Source of the DNA: Glaciecola sp.
GTDB lineage: Bacteria > Pseudomonadota > Gammaproteobacteria > Enterobacterales > Alteromonadaceae
Reading direction: 5' to 3'
NCBI GenBank assembly: GCA_029246415.1
Contig: JAQWNF010000006.1
Coordinates: 1-64,000, forward strand
Length of the DNA: 64,000 nt
This document shows positions 33,436 through 43,583 of this stretch, piece after piece. The stretch's first letter is position 1. The number at the start of each line of letters is the position of its first letter. A program made the translations under genes and the position numbers. Under the pieces are notes generated by a model. The model was not told where the DNA came from. It did no database searches and was given only the letters and a program-made list of their open reading frames with translations.

Positions 33436-33747
33436 TTTATTATCAACAACACGATATGCAAAGGGGGCAGTATGTAGGCCCTCAACATACCTGCGCTTGT
33501 TCGTTTTACTTTGTTGCTTAATCCAATATTCAAGCTGATAAGCTGAGGTTTTATCTGGACATTGTGCAACGCTGATTAATGTTAACGGACCTTTGCCTTT
33601 AAGCGCTTTGGCCGCTTTTTTACTGCTACTAGCATGTTCAGCAAAACGCCTTACAACATCGAGTGTCACTCCTGTGTACCAATGCCCTAATTTATTTTCA
33701 ATAATGTAAACAAACCATTGGCTTGATGTGTCGAGCGCTTGTGACAT
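33421..33747 (-). CDS. GIY-YIG nuclease family protein (URI/YhbQ-like)
   Basis: WFVYIIENKLGHWYTGVTLDVVRRFAEH; 3' overlap with DUF350 gene. Confidence 0.88.
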   Translation of the reverse strand: MSQALDTSSQWFVYIIENKLGHWYTGVTLDVVRRFAEHASSSKKAAKALKGKGPLTLISVAQCPDKTSAYQLEYWIKQQSKTNKRRYVEGLHTAPFAYRVVDNKLDQT

Positions 33748-33850
33748 ATTAAATTTTCACTACTTTGGTGACCAAACTAAAACGTTAGTATTCAGTATTT
33801 TGTCGGTCAGTGCTATGATTTGTGCATAATCTTTTTATTGATGTGTATTT

Positions 33851-35305
33851 ATGACCTTACCTGATTTTAATACCGCGCGCATATTGATTGTGGGCGACGT
33901 AATGCTAGACCGTTATTTTAGTGGAGCAACCCAACGGATATCTCCCGAAGCCCCGGTGCCGGTGGTAAAAGTCAACAACAGTGAAGACCGTCCAGGTGGC
34001 GCTGCTAATGTCGCGATTAATGCTGCAGCCCTTGGCGCTCAAGTGCAACTGATTGGATTGTGTGGTGGGCATATCATCAACCCTGAAACTGATAATGTGA
34101 AGGTCGATGAAGCGGCAACTATCTTAACCACAGCGTTGCAAGCACATGATGTTGCAAGTCATTTAGTCCCGGTACCAGGGATGGAAACGATTACCAAATT
34201 ACGTGTGATAAGTCGCAATCAGCAACTGTTACGTCTTGACTTTGAAGAGTCATTTGCCAAAGTTGATAAATCACCATTATTGGCTACGGTTGCTGCACAT
34301 ATTGCCCAAGTGGATGTGTTGGTACTGTCTGATTATGCCAAAGGTACCTTGTCCGATCCCCAAGCGCTCATTGCACTGGCCAAAGAATATGATGTGCCGG
34401 TTGTCATTGATCCTAAAGGCACTGATTTTAGCGCTTATCAAGGTGCGACGTTAATTACGCCAAATATGTCTGAATTTGCAGTCGTAAGTGGCGAGCATGA
34501 AAGTGAAACCCATCTTGCACAGCTAGCCCAAGCGCTGCGTCATGAGCTTAAACTGGAGGCGTTATTGTTAACTCGCTCAGAAGAAGGCATGAGTTTGTTT
34601 AGTGATGGCCCTGATTATCATTTACCGGCTAAAGCCAAAGAAGTGTACGATGTAACGGGTGCAGGCGATACGGTCGTCGCAGTGTTAGCCAGTGCAATAG
34701 GCGCTAACGTACCTTTGCATGATGCGTGTGTTATGGCTAATCATGCCGCAAGTATCGTGGTAGGTAAACTCGGTACATCAAGTGTGACGCCGACAGAATT
34801 AGCCTTATCCTTACATGCTAAAGCACATGATGATGTCGGTGTGATGAATGCTCAGCAGCTTACTTATACGGTACGTCTACTGCAGTCTCAAGGGCAAACG
34901 ATTGTAATGACAAATGGCTGTTTTGATATTTTACATGCCGGTCATGTGTCTTATTTACAAGCCGCAGCAGCACTAGGTGATCGATTAATCGTCGCGGTCA
35001 ATGATGATGACTCCGTGACGCGCTTAAAAGGACCCGGTCGTCCAGTTAATAATGTGTCGCGCCGCATGGCGGTGATCGCTGGATTAGCTGCGGTAGACTT
35101 TGTTGTGCCTTTTAGTACTGATACACCTCAAGAGTTAATTGCGACTGTCTTACCCGATGTATTAGTAAAAGGCGGAGACTATACGATTGATGAAATTGCC
35201 GGTGGCGCTGAAGTATTAGCGAATGGTGGAGAAGTAAAAATCATGCACTTTGAAGAAGGTGTTTCGACTACCGCGATTATTAAGCAAATCGTGGATAATC
35301 AATAA
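33851..35305 (+). CDS. hldE: Bifunctional D-glycero-beta-D-manno-heptose-7-phosphate kinase / heptose-1-phosphate adenylyltransferase
   Basis: ILIVGDVMLDRYFSGATQRISPEAPVPV, DVTGAGDTVVAVLA, MTNGCFDILHAGHVSYLQAA. Confidence 0.95.
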   Translation: MTLPDFNTARILIVGDVMLDRYFSGATQRISPEAPVPVVKVNNSEDRPGGAANVAINAAALGAQVQLIGLCGGHIINPETDNVKVDEAATILTTALQAHDVASHLVPVPGMETITKLRVISRNQQLLRLDFEESFAKVDKSPLLATVAAHIAQVDVLVLSDYAKGTLSDPQALIALAKEYDVPVVIDPKGTDFSAYQGATLITPNMSEFAVVSGEHESETHLAQLAQALRHELKLEALLLTRSEEGMSLFSDGPDYHLPAKAKEVYDVTGAGDTVVAVLASAIGANVPLHDACVMANHAASIVVGKLGTSSVTPTELALSLHAKAHDDVGVMNAQQLTYTVRLLQSQGQTIVMTNGCFDILHAGHVSYLQAAAALGDRLIVAVNDDDSVTRLKGPGRPVNNVSRRMAVIAGLAAVDFVVPFSTDTPQELIATVLPDVLVKGGDYTIDEIAGGAEVLANGGEVKIMHFEEGVSTTAIIKQIVDNQ

Positions 35306-35335
35306 TATCTAAAACAATAATAATAATGACAGGAA

Positions 35336-37192
35336 ATGACCATGAATTTGACACAAAAAAGTTTGATTGCCAGTATGGTGCTGACAGCTTGTATGGCATG
35401 TTCACCAGCGCCAAGCGCGTCTTTTGTCGCTGCACCAAACGATACAAATAACACAGCTAATGCACCTTTAAGCGCTGCCGATGCACGCGCTTTTTTAGCA
35501 AAAGTAGAAGCCGACATTGAAAAACTATCACAACCTGCTGCACATGCCGCATGGGCGTACGCAACGCACATTAATTATGACACAGCGAAGGTAAATACGT
35601 ATTTCAATGAACAATTATCGGTTATTTTAGCTAAGTATGCGGTTGCTGCTGCGCAGTTTAATGATGTCGAGGTTGACGCCGATACTCGACGCCAACTTAA
35701 TTTGCTTAAACTTAGTTTGGAAATTGCCCCGCCTGCCGATCCGACTAAGGCTGCTCGGTTAGCCACCATAGGTTCAGATTTATCAGGCATGTATGGCGCA
35801 GGTAAATATTGCCGCGACGAACAAACGTGTTTTTCATTGGTAGAGATGAGCTCACAAATGGCAACCAGTCGCGACGCAGATTTGTTGCTAGAGTTTTGGC
35901 AAGGCTGGCGCGAAGTATCCGTGCCAATGAAACCTTTATTTACTGAACAAGTCGGTATTGCTAATCAAGGTGCGGTAGAGCTTGGTTATGCCAACACCTC
36001 TGAGCTATGGCGTTCCAAATACGATATGCCAGCTGCTGATTTCCCTAAAGAACTGGACCGTTTATGGGGACAGGTCGAACCCTTCTATGAAGCACTACAC
36101 TGTCATGTACGTGCAGAACTGTCTGAACATTATGGTGCAGATATAGTCCCGTTGGATAAACCTATCCCAGCGCATTTATTGGGTAATATGTGGGCGCAAA
36201 GTTGGGGGAATGTTTACGATATCGTAAAACCAGAACAAGAAATGAATGTGCCTGATGTCACTGCTGCATTAGCAGAGCTGGGCTATGACGAAATCAAAAT
36301 GGTTAAACAAGCCGAAAACTTCTTTTCTTCGTTAGGCTTTGCACAGTTACCTGAAACGTTTTGGGAGCGTTCGATGTTTCAAAAGCCAGAAGGTCGTGAA
36401 GTGCAGTGTCACGCCTCAGCATGGAACTTGGATGATAAAGATGATCTGCGGATTAAAATGTGTATCCAAAAAACGGGTGAAGAATTCAATGTGATTCATC
36501 ACGAATTAGGGCATAACTATTATCAACGCGCTTACAAAGACCAACCCATGTTGTATCGTGGTTCAGCTAACGATGGCTTTCATGAAGCAATTGGCGATAC
36601 GATTGCCTTATCAATTACGCCCACGTATTTGCAACAAATTGGTTTGATTGATGAGATCCCTGATGCGTCAAATGATATTGGTATGCTGCTCAAGACAGCA
36701 TTAGACAAGATTGCGTTCATTCCATTTGGGTTGATGGTCGATCAATGGCGTTGGCAGGTATTAGCTAATGAAGTTACTCTGGAACAATACAATACATTGT
36801 GGTGGGAGTTACGTGAAAAATATCAAGGTGTCATGGCACCTGTTGAGCGCAGTATAGATGCGTTTGACCCTGGTGCTAAATATCATGTGCCGGCGAACGT
36901 GTCGTATACGCGATATTTTTTAGCACATATTTTGCAATTCCAATTCCATCAAGCACTGTGTGATATTGCCGAGAGTAAAGAAGATTTACACCGTTGTTCT
37001 ATTTTCTCGAGCGAAGAAGCCGGTAAAGCACTGAATGATATGTTAGAAATGGGCTTAAGTCGTCCGTGGCAAGATGCGATGGAAACGATGACCGGCACCC
37101 GAGAGATGGATGCCTCAACCATTGAAGCGTATTTTGCACCGTTGAAAACCTGGTTAGACGAACAAAACCAAGGACGTCAATGTGGTTGGTAA
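35336..37192 (+). CDS. M2 family metallopeptidase (ACE-like peptidyl-dipeptidase), lipoprotein
   Basis: VIHHELGHNYYQRAY (HExxH), GSANDGFHEAIGDT; lipobox-like TACMACSP. Confidence 0.92.
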   Translation: MTMNLTQKSLIASMVLTACMACSPAPSASFVAAPNDTNNTANAPLSAADARAFLAKVEADIEKLSQPAAHAAWAYATHINYDTAKVNTYFNEQLSVILAKYAVAAAQFNDVEVDADTRRQLNLLKLSLEIAPPADPTKAARLATIGSDLSGMYGAGKYCRDEQTCFSLVEMSSQMATSRDADLLLEFWQGWREVSVPMKPLFTEQVGIANQGAVELGYANTSELWRSKYDMPAADFPKELDRLWGQVEPFYEALHCHVRAELSEHYGADIVPLDKPIPAHLLGNMWAQSWGNVYDIVKPEQEMNVPDVTAALAELGYDEIKMVKQAENFFSSLGFAQLPETFWERSMFQKPEGREVQCHASAWNLDDKDDLRIKMCIQKTGEEFNVIHHELGHNYYQRAYKDQPMLYRGSANDGFHEAIGDTIALSITPTYLQQIGLIDEIPDASNDIGMLLKTALDKIAFIPFGLMVDQWRWQVLANEVTLEQYNTLWWELREKYQGVMAPVERSIDAFDPGAKYHVPANVSYTRYFLAHILQFQFHQALCDIAESKEDLHRCSIFSSEEAGKALNDMLEMGLSRPWQDAMETMTGTREMDASTIEAYFAPLKTWLDEQNQGRQCGW

Positions 37193-38075
37193 ATGGGTGT
37201 ATACCGGCATAGCGATGCTTGCCTTTGCTGGTAACTCCATATTATGTCGCTGGGCGTTGGCAGATACTGCGATTGATCCAGCGAGCTTTACGGCTATTCG
37301 TTTAGTCAGTGGAGCGCTGTGTTTGGCTGGTTTAGTATTTATGTTTAAACCTCAGTTTATTACTAATCCTGATTCTGCTGCAGTCCCACATGAGAGTCAT
37401 CCACTCAAATCAGCGCCAAGATTACACGGCAGTTGGTTAGGTGCGTTAGGCTTGTTTACTTACGCTGCGTGCTTTTCCTTTGCGTACATTTCCTTAAATG
37501 CAGCGACGGGTGCGTTAATTTTATTTGGTAGTGTCCAGTTTACGATGATCACTTATAGTCTGGTGATGGGGACAAGGTTGAATCGATGGCAAGGGTTAGG
37601 GTTTGTTTGTGCGATTTTAGGTCTGGGGATCTTGTTTTTACCCAGTGCGACGACCCCAGATTTGTTTGGGGGAGTGTTGATGCTGCTCGCAGGAGTAGCC
37701 TGGGGTGGCTATTCTGTTTTAGGTAAAAAAGCGGGTGATCCGACTCTCGTAACAACAGGTAATTTTATTCGCAGTACTGCGTTTGCGTTACCGCTGGTAT
37801 TGTTTAGCATACCTGACTTATCGTTTGATGCTAATGGTGTCGTACTTGCATTATTATCGGGTGCGATTGCGTCAGGCATGGGATACGCGATTTGGTATGC
37901 TGTGTTACCGCATCATCCAACGACTACCAGCGCCTCAATACAATTAAGTGTGCCGGTAGTGACGACTGTCATTGGCATCATAGTTTTAGGTGAGGCACTA
38001 TCCGTCACTATGGTTATCGCGTCTTGTGCGATCTTAGGCGGTATATATATGGTTATCAATGGAAAGCGCGCATAA
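37182..38075 (+). CDS. DMT/EamA family transporter
   Basis: Ten-TM pattern with two EamA repeats; overlaps the preceding stop. Confidence 0.85.
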   Translation: MVGKWVYTGIAMLAFAGNSILCRWALADTAIDPASFTAIRLVSGALCLAGLVFMFKPQFITNPDSAAVPHESHPLKSAPRLHGSWLGALGLFTYAACFSFAYISLNAATGALILFGSVQFTMITYSLVMGTRLNRWQGLGFVCAILGLGILFLPSATTPDLFGGVLMLLAGVAWGGYSVLGKKAGDPTLVTTGNFIRSTAFALPLVLFSIPDLSFDANGVVLALLSGAIASGMGYAIWYAVLPHHPTTTSASIQLSVPVVTTVIGIIVLGEALSVTMVIASCAILGGIYMVINGKRA

Positions 38076-38105
38076 CCTAACTTCATCTAATCTGCTTCGC
38101 TCCCG

Positions 38106-39890
38106 TTATTGATCTAACAACTGGATCGTTGCTAACTCTTGGTATAACTCACACTCTTCCAATAGTTGCGCATGTGTCCCTTGTGCAATGATGTGTCCTT
38201 TGTCGAGCACCACAATCAAATCAGCATTTACTACCGTAGACAATCTATGGGCAATGATGAGTGTCGTTTTGTTTAGCATTAAGGCTTCTAATGCTTGCTT
38301 AACGGCAAGCTCACTCGCCGCGTCCAAAGCACTGGTTGCCTCATCGAGTAATAGGATAGGACGGTTAGCTAGAATAGCGCGAGCTATGGCTATGCGCTGT
38401 TTTTGACCGCCAGATAACTTGATCCCGCGCTCACCTAATTGTGTTTCATACCCTTTGGGTAGTTGGCTAATAAATTCATGAGCCTGAGCTTGCTGAGCGG
38501 CATCGATTATTTCGGCTATAGTGGCATCGGTGCGACCAAATGCAATGTTATCCATCACACTTGAAGCAAAAATCACCGCATCTTGCGGGACTAACGCAAA
38601 TTGCTCTCGAATATCGCTACTCGACAACGAATCCATGTGAGATTCCCATAATTCAATGTGTCCACGTTGAGGTTGATAAAAATCTAACAATAATTGAAAT
38701 AATGTTGATTTTCCTGCACCACTAGGACCGACTAATGCGACTTTTTGGCCGTTGGTGATACGTAAATTGATGTGACTTAATACGGGGGTAGCGTTAGGTT
38801 CGTCGATGCCTATAGGGTAGGTAAATGTGACGTCTTTAAATTCTAATGGCAGAGCATCCATTGTCAGGATTTCTGCTTCGTTTAATTGTGTAGGATGAGT
38901 GCGTTTGATTTGCGTCGGTGACGTATCAAGTAATTGACGAATGCGTGCTGATGCCCCTATCGCCTTTTGGATCTCACCGATTACTTCGCTAATGGTAGCC
39001 ACTGCCCCACCAGCCATTACGGCATAAAATATAAAAGCGGTAAAACTGCCTACTGACAAAGAGCCTCTGATCACATCATTAGCACCAATCCATGCGACAA
39101 ATACAATTGCACCAATACTAATTGCCATGATGGATATCACCAACAGCGCTCGAAAATGAATTCGATATTGCGCTGCGACCATGACTTCTTCGACTTTACC
39201 AAATAAGTGTTCGCGGTCTGTATCCTCGCGATTGTATGATTGTACAGTATGTATTTCATGGACAGATTGGTCTATGTGCGCACTCATTTCAGCTATTTTA
39301 TCTTGTGATGTTTGGGCATATACTCGCACTTTTTTACCTAATAACTTTATCGGTAATAACACCACAGGGACAGCCAGAAGGACTAATAAGGTCAATTGTA
39401 CAGAAGTAAATAGCATGATAATTAATGCACCAATAAACGTGACACCTGAGCGAATAGCCATGGATAAACCCATACCAATAACACTTTGTACTACCGTTGT
39501 GTCACTAGTAAAGCGAGAGATGACTTCGCCAGTGCGGTTTTCGGCATAAAAGTCGACGCCCAAACGCAGCATGTGTTCATATAAAGTTTTACGAATATCA
39601 GCACTAACACGCTCGCCTAGCCACAGCATGTAATAGAAGCGAAAATAAGTAGCAACACAACCCACTCCAGCGATCATCAGCACGGTAAGCAAGGCCTGAT
39701 TGAGCATTGTCATGTCATTTGCGACAAATCCTTGGTCGATGACAAGTTTGATCCCTTGACCTAAAATCAACCAACTTGATGCGCTGACCAATAACGCAAT
39801 CATGGCGATGATAACCTTATTAATGTAAGGACGTAAAAACTGTCCAAGCCAACGGATTATATGGGTTGAAGATTCGTTTGGATGACTCAA
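38106..39890 (-). CDS. ABC transporter, fused permease/ATPase (MsbA/LmrA-like)
   Basis: KVALVGPSGAGKSTLFQLLL, LGERGIKLSGGQKQRIAIARAIL, ILLLDEATSALD. Confidence 0.9.
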   Translation of the reverse strand: MSHPNESSTHIIRWLGQFLRPYINKVIIAMIALLVSASSWLILGQGIKLVIDQGFVANDMTMLNQALLTVLMIAGVGCVATYFRFYYMLWLGERVSADIRKTLYEHMLRLGVDFYAENRTGEVISRFTSDTTVVQSVIGMGLSMAIRSGVTFIGALIIMLFTSVQLTLLVLLAVPVVLLPIKLLGKKVRVYAQTSQDKIAEMSAHIDQSVHEIHTVQSYNREDTDREHLFGKVEEVMVAAQYRIHFRALLVISIMAISIGAIVFVAWIGANDVIRGSLSVGSFTAFIFYAVMAGGAVATISEVIGEIQKAIGASARIRQLLDTSPTQIKRTHPTQLNEAEILTMDALPLEFKDVTFTYPIGIDEPNATPVLSHINLRITNGQKVALVGPSGAGKSTLFQLLLDFYQPQRGHIELWESHMDSLSSSDIREQFALVPQDAVIFASSVMDNIAFGRTDATIAEIIDAAQQAQAHEFISQLPKGYETQLGERGIKLSGGQKQRIAIARAILANRPILLLDEATSALDAASELAVKQALEALMLNKTTLIIAHRLSTVVNADLIVVLDKGHIIAQGTHAQLLEECELYQELATIQLLDQ

Positions 39891-40050
39891 TGAAATGTCT
39901 CGTTAGTAATAATTTTATACTTTTGATGGTAGCACAACCGACAAAATAATGGAGTAGCAAATCAATCTATAGATATGGGTATTGCTAAAGGTGGGCAATC
40001 ATGATTTACATCAGGTATAATACGCGCCTTGAAAATTAGGGGTCTAAAGT

Positions 40051-41637
40051 TTGATTACAACAGCTAACATCACAATGCAATTTGGCGCAAAGCCATTATT
40101 TGAAAATATCTCAGCAAAATTCGGTAATGGAAATCGTTATGGTTTAATTGGTGCCAATGGATGTGGTAAATCAACTTTTATGAAGATCCTAACGGGTGAA
40201 CTAGCCCCTTCAGCCGGTAATGTTTCTATAGACCAAGGCGAACGCCTTGGCGTGCTTAGCCAAAACCAATACGCATTCGAAGAGTTTTCGGTATTGGATG
40301 CTGTCATCATGGGTGATACGCAATTATGGGCAATTAAACAAGAGCGCGACCGTATTTACTCGTTACCTGAAATGACCGAAGAAGACGGTATGAAGGTTGC
40401 AGATTTAGAAACTGAGTTTGCAGAGCTGGACGGTTATACAGCTGAAAGTCGCGCGGGTGAGTTGTTAATTGAAGCCGGTATTGATGAGTCTAGTCACTGG
40501 GGATTAATGTCTCAGTTACCGCCTGGCGTGAAACTTCGCGTATTGTTAGTGCAAGCGTTGTTTGCTAATCCTGATATTTTGTTACTCGATGAACCAACCA
40601 ACAACTTGGATATCTATACCATTAATTGGTTGGCTGATGTTTTGAATCAACGTAAATGTACGATGATTATCATTTCGCATGACCGCCATTTTTTAAATAA
40701 AGTATGTACGCATATGGCGGATATCGACTACGGTGAACTGCGTATCTATCCAGGTAATTACGAAGAATACATGGCGGCAGCATCGTTAGTACAAGAACAG
40801 TTATTAACTGAAAATGCTAAAAAATCAGCTGAGATTGACGAGCTAAAAGCATTTGTTGCCCGCTTCTCCGCTAACGCCTCAAAGGCAAAGCAAGCCACTT
40901 CACGTGCTAAGCGTATGGAAAAAATTGAATTGGATGAGGTCATCGCGTCATCTCGACGTTTTCCGTTTATCCAATACAAGCAACACAAAAAATTACACCG
41001 TCTGGCGCTAGAGTTATCTAATGTAGAGCATGGTTTTGATGGTAATGTGTTGTTTAAAGGTGGCGAAATGCTACTTGAAGCAGGTACAAAATTAGCTGTT
41101 ATCGGTGAAAACGGTGCGGGTAAAACCACGTTTTTACGCTGCTTAGTTGATGAGCTTAAAGCAAATTCAGGCCGCATCAAATGGTCTGAAAATGCCACTA
41201 TCGGTTACTGTCCACAAGACACCTCGGCTGATTTTAATGTTGATATGACCATCTTCGATTGGTTATCTATGTGGCGTACTAACGGTCAAGATGATTTATT
41301 TGTACGTAGTATCCTAGGTCGTTTGTTGTTTACCGCGGATGAGGTCAACAAGAAGGTTGGCGTGTGTTCTGGTGGTGAAAAGAACCGTTTGATGTTTGGT
41401 AAATTGATGATGCAAGACATCAACGTCTTGATCATGGATGAACCGACTAACCACATGGATATGGAAGCCATTGAATCATTAAATAAAGCATTAGCAGCAT
41501 TTGATGGTACATTGATTTTTGTAAGCCATGATAGAGAATTTGTTTCATCGCTAGCTGATAGTATTATCGAAATTGCTGATCAGAAGTTACATTACTTCCA
41601 GGGATCGTTCGACGAGTACATGAGTCACAAAGGTTAA
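40051..41637 (+). CDS. ybiT: ABC-F family ATPase YbiT
   Basis: [38 protein letters not shown]; two ABC domains; TTG/UUG start. Confidence 0.9.
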   Translation: MITTANITMQFGAKPLFENISAKFGNGNRYGLIGANGCGKSTFMKILTGELAPSAGNVSIDQGERLGVLSQNQYAFEEFSVLDAVIMGDTQLWAIKQERDRIYSLPEMTEEDGMKVADLETEFAELDGYTAESRAGELLIEAGIDESSHWGLMSQLPPGVKLRVLLVQALFANPDILLLDEPTNNLDIYTINWLADVLNQRKCTMIIISHDRHFLNKVCTHMADIDYGELRIYPGNYEEYMAAASLVQEQLLTENAKKSAEIDELKAFVARFSANASKAKQATSRAKRMEKIELDEVIASSRRFPFIQYKQHKKLHRLALELSNVEHGFDGNVLFKGGEMLLEAGTKLAVIGENGAGKTTFLRCLVDELKANSGRIKWSENATIGYCPQDTSADFNVDMTIFDWLSMWRTNGQDDLFVRSILGRLLFTADEVNKKVGVCSGGEKNRLMFGKLMMQDINVLIMDEPTNHMDMEAIESLNKALAAFDGTLIFVSHDREFVSSLADSIIEIADQKLHYFQGSFDEYMSHKG

Positions 41638-41654
41638 AAAGTAACCATTTATAT

Positions 41655-41668
41655 ATTGGTTAACCAAT
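41655..41668. promoter_or_regulatory. Candidate UxuR/ExuR-like GntR operator ATTGGTTAACCAAT
   Basis: Perfect 14-bp palindrome upstream of the SDR gene; near-matches occur upstream of both PL6 genes. Confidence 0.6.
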
Positions 41669-41681
41669 TTTATTTTATTGT

Positions 41682-41709
41682 TTGACATTTATACTTTGGC
41701 CGGTATACA
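41682..41709 (+). promoter_or_regulatory. Putative sigma70 promoter TTGACA-16-TATACA
   Basis: TTGACA 41682-41687 and TATACA 41704-41709, upstream of SDR. Confidence 0.5.
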
Positions 41710-41788
41710 TTAAATACATCAATCACAAGCAACTAGCATGTTTTTTCATAAGTGATTGTTTTTAAATGAATTTAAAATTATCCGGAGA

Positions 41789-42541
41789 ATGAATATGTCA
41801 ATGCAAGGAAAAGTCGCTATAGTTGCAGGTGGTGGTCGAGATATCGGTCGCGCTTGCGCACTTGAGTTAGCCAAACATGGTGCAAACGTCTTTATCACTT
41901 ACCATTCAAGCAGTGCTACTGCGCTTTCAGCAGTCGCTGAAATTGAACGTCTCGGGCAACAAGCGTTTGCCATCCAAGCCGATTTAACTTCTCAAGCCGA
42001 CGTTGATAAAACGATTTCTGCCACTTTAGATACATTTGGTTCCATTGATACATTAGTACATGTGTCTGGTGGGTTAGTTGGCCGCGTGCGTGTTGAAGAG
42101 ATGACACTAGCGCATTACAACACGGTAATGAATCTGAATATGACGTCATTATTTATGATGACTCAAGCTTGCATTCCTCATTTACAAGCAGGTAGTTCAA
42201 TCGTGACATTTGCTTCACAAGCCGGTCGTGATGGCGGTGGCCCTGGCGCTGCTATTTATGCAACATCGAAAGGTGCAGTCATGACCTACACCCGAGCTCT
42301 AGCTAAAGAACTAGGTCCAGATATACGTGTCAATAGTGTGTGTCCGGGTATGATATCAACTGGTTTCCACGATACATTCACACAAGATACAGTACGTAAA
42401 AACGTGGCTGGTGCAACAGCCCTAAAACGTGAGGGGTCTTCAGAAGAAGTCGCTAAAGTAGTGTATTTCTTAGCGTCAGATGAATCATCGTTTATGACAG
42501 GGAACAACGTAGATGTAAATGGCGGTCTGCTCTTCTCATAA
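41789..42541 (+). CDS. SDR family oxidoreductase, probable DEH (4-deoxy-L-erythro-5-hexoseulose uronate) reductase by context
   Basis: VAIVAGGGRDIGRACALELAKHG, YATSKGAVMTYTRALAKELGPDIRVNSVCPGMI; adjacent to alginate catabolic genes. Confidence 0.8.
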   Translation: MNMSMQGKVAIVAGGGRDIGRACALELAKHGANVFITYHSSSATALSAVAEIERLGQQAFAIQADLTSQADVDKTISATLDTFGSIDTLVHVSGGLVGRVRVEEMTLAHYNTVMNLNMTSLFMMTQACIPHLQAGSSIVTFASQAGRDGGGPGAAIYATSKGAVMTYTRALAKELGPDIRVNSVCPGMISTGFHDTFTQDTVRKNVAGATALKREGSSEEVAKVVYFLASDESSFMTGNNVDVNGGLLFS

Positions 42542-42561
42542 TTAACTTGTTTAATAGACAT

Positions 42562-42590
42562 AAAAAAACCACCTTCGCGGTGGTTTTTTT
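42562..42590. terminator. Bidirectional rho-independent terminator
   Basis: AAAAAAACCACC-ttcgc-GGTGGTTTTTTT between convergent SDR and GntR genes. Confidence 0.9.
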
Positions 42591-42609
42591 GTTTCGAAAT
42601 CAGTAGTAA

Positions 42610-43344
42610 TTATTGATCAAGCAAATGATTTAAAGAATACAATCCACGAGTTTGGCTATTTTTCAATTTTATTTCTTCTAATGCTTTTGCTTCACTAGCA
42701 TCGAATAACGCATTGATAAGTCGATTAAAATGCGCATGCATCGCACTTCTAGCAGCTTCGGGGTTATGTTCTTTTAATGCATTGAAGATATTGCGATGCT
42801 CTTCCATTCGTTGTTGCTCGCTAGTGCTACATACATTTGCATAAGCATCTTTAATGTTAGTGCAGCGTTCACGTAAACCCCAAAAGTTTTCTACCGCAAG
42901 TAATATCGCGCGGTTACGTGTGGAGGTTGAAATAATGCGATGAAATTCTTTGTCGGCTTTTTCAGGGTTATCACCATTGGCCATTGCAATCACCGTCTGT
43001 TCTAATGCATCTAATTCTTCATCTGAAATGTTAGATGCAGCTAACGCAGCTGCTTCACCTTCAATTAATGCACGAGCTTGGGTTAACTCGAAAGCACTAA
43101 CTTGGGCTTCTGATGTCGACTCTGGTGCTTGCTCTAATAAATAAACACCTGAACTGGTCTTAACTTCGACCTTACCACGAACTTCCAAAGCAATAATCGC
43201 CTCGCGGATGGTAGGACGACTCACATCGAATTGCTCAGCTAACACTCTTTCAGGAGGCAAACGGCTACCTGGGACATATTCACCAGCGGCGATTCTCGAT
43301 TCTATTTTATCTACTATGTTCCAAAATAATCGACGATGGGCCAT
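42610..43344 (-). CDS. GntR family (FadR subfamily, FCD domain) transcriptional regulator, likely uronate/alginate regulator
   Basis: GSRLPPERVLAEQFDVSRPTIREAIIALEVRGKVEVKTSSGVYL wHTH; FCD-like C-terminus; divergent from PL6. Confidence 0.9.
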   Translation of the reverse strand: MAHRRLFWNIVDKIESRIAAGEYVPGSRLPPERVLAEQFDVSRPTIREAIIALEVRGKVEVKTSSGVYLLEQAPESTSEAQVSAFELTQARALIEGEAAALAASNISDEELDALEQTVIAMANGDNPEKADKEFHRIISTSTRNRAILLAVENFWGLRERCTNIKDAYANVCSTSEQQRMEEHRNIFNALKEHNPEAARSAMHAHFNRLINALFDASEAKALEEIKLKNSQTRGLYSLNHLLDQ

Positions 43345-43425
43345 AAATACCTCTTATTTGAATGCTAACTTAATTAATTTAGTTGCTTTATTTTATAGTG
43401 ATTTAATTATTAATCAACTATCGCT

Positions 43426-43439
43426 ATTGGTCAACCTTT
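43426..43439. promoter_or_regulatory. Candidate GntR operator ATTGGTCAACCTTT in GntR-PL6 divergent region
   Basis: Left half-site plus ACC of the 41655 palindrome; additional half-site ATTGGT at 43447. Confidence 0.5.
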
Positions 43440-43583
43440 ATTACGTATTGGTAATAATATATTTACCGAAAGGTCGACAAATTGTTTGACATTGACGCTG
43501 TAGATTGTTTAACTAGCGTGATGAAAAATTGTATCTGTGCGCATGCGCGCGCAGATTAAAAACAAGTTCGAGGATGAGTTAAT

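Noticed and set aside
40758-41198. 146-aa minus ORF antisense to ybiT
   Set aside because: Opposite a conserved ABC-F frame; Ser-rich translation typical of antisense shadow ORFs.
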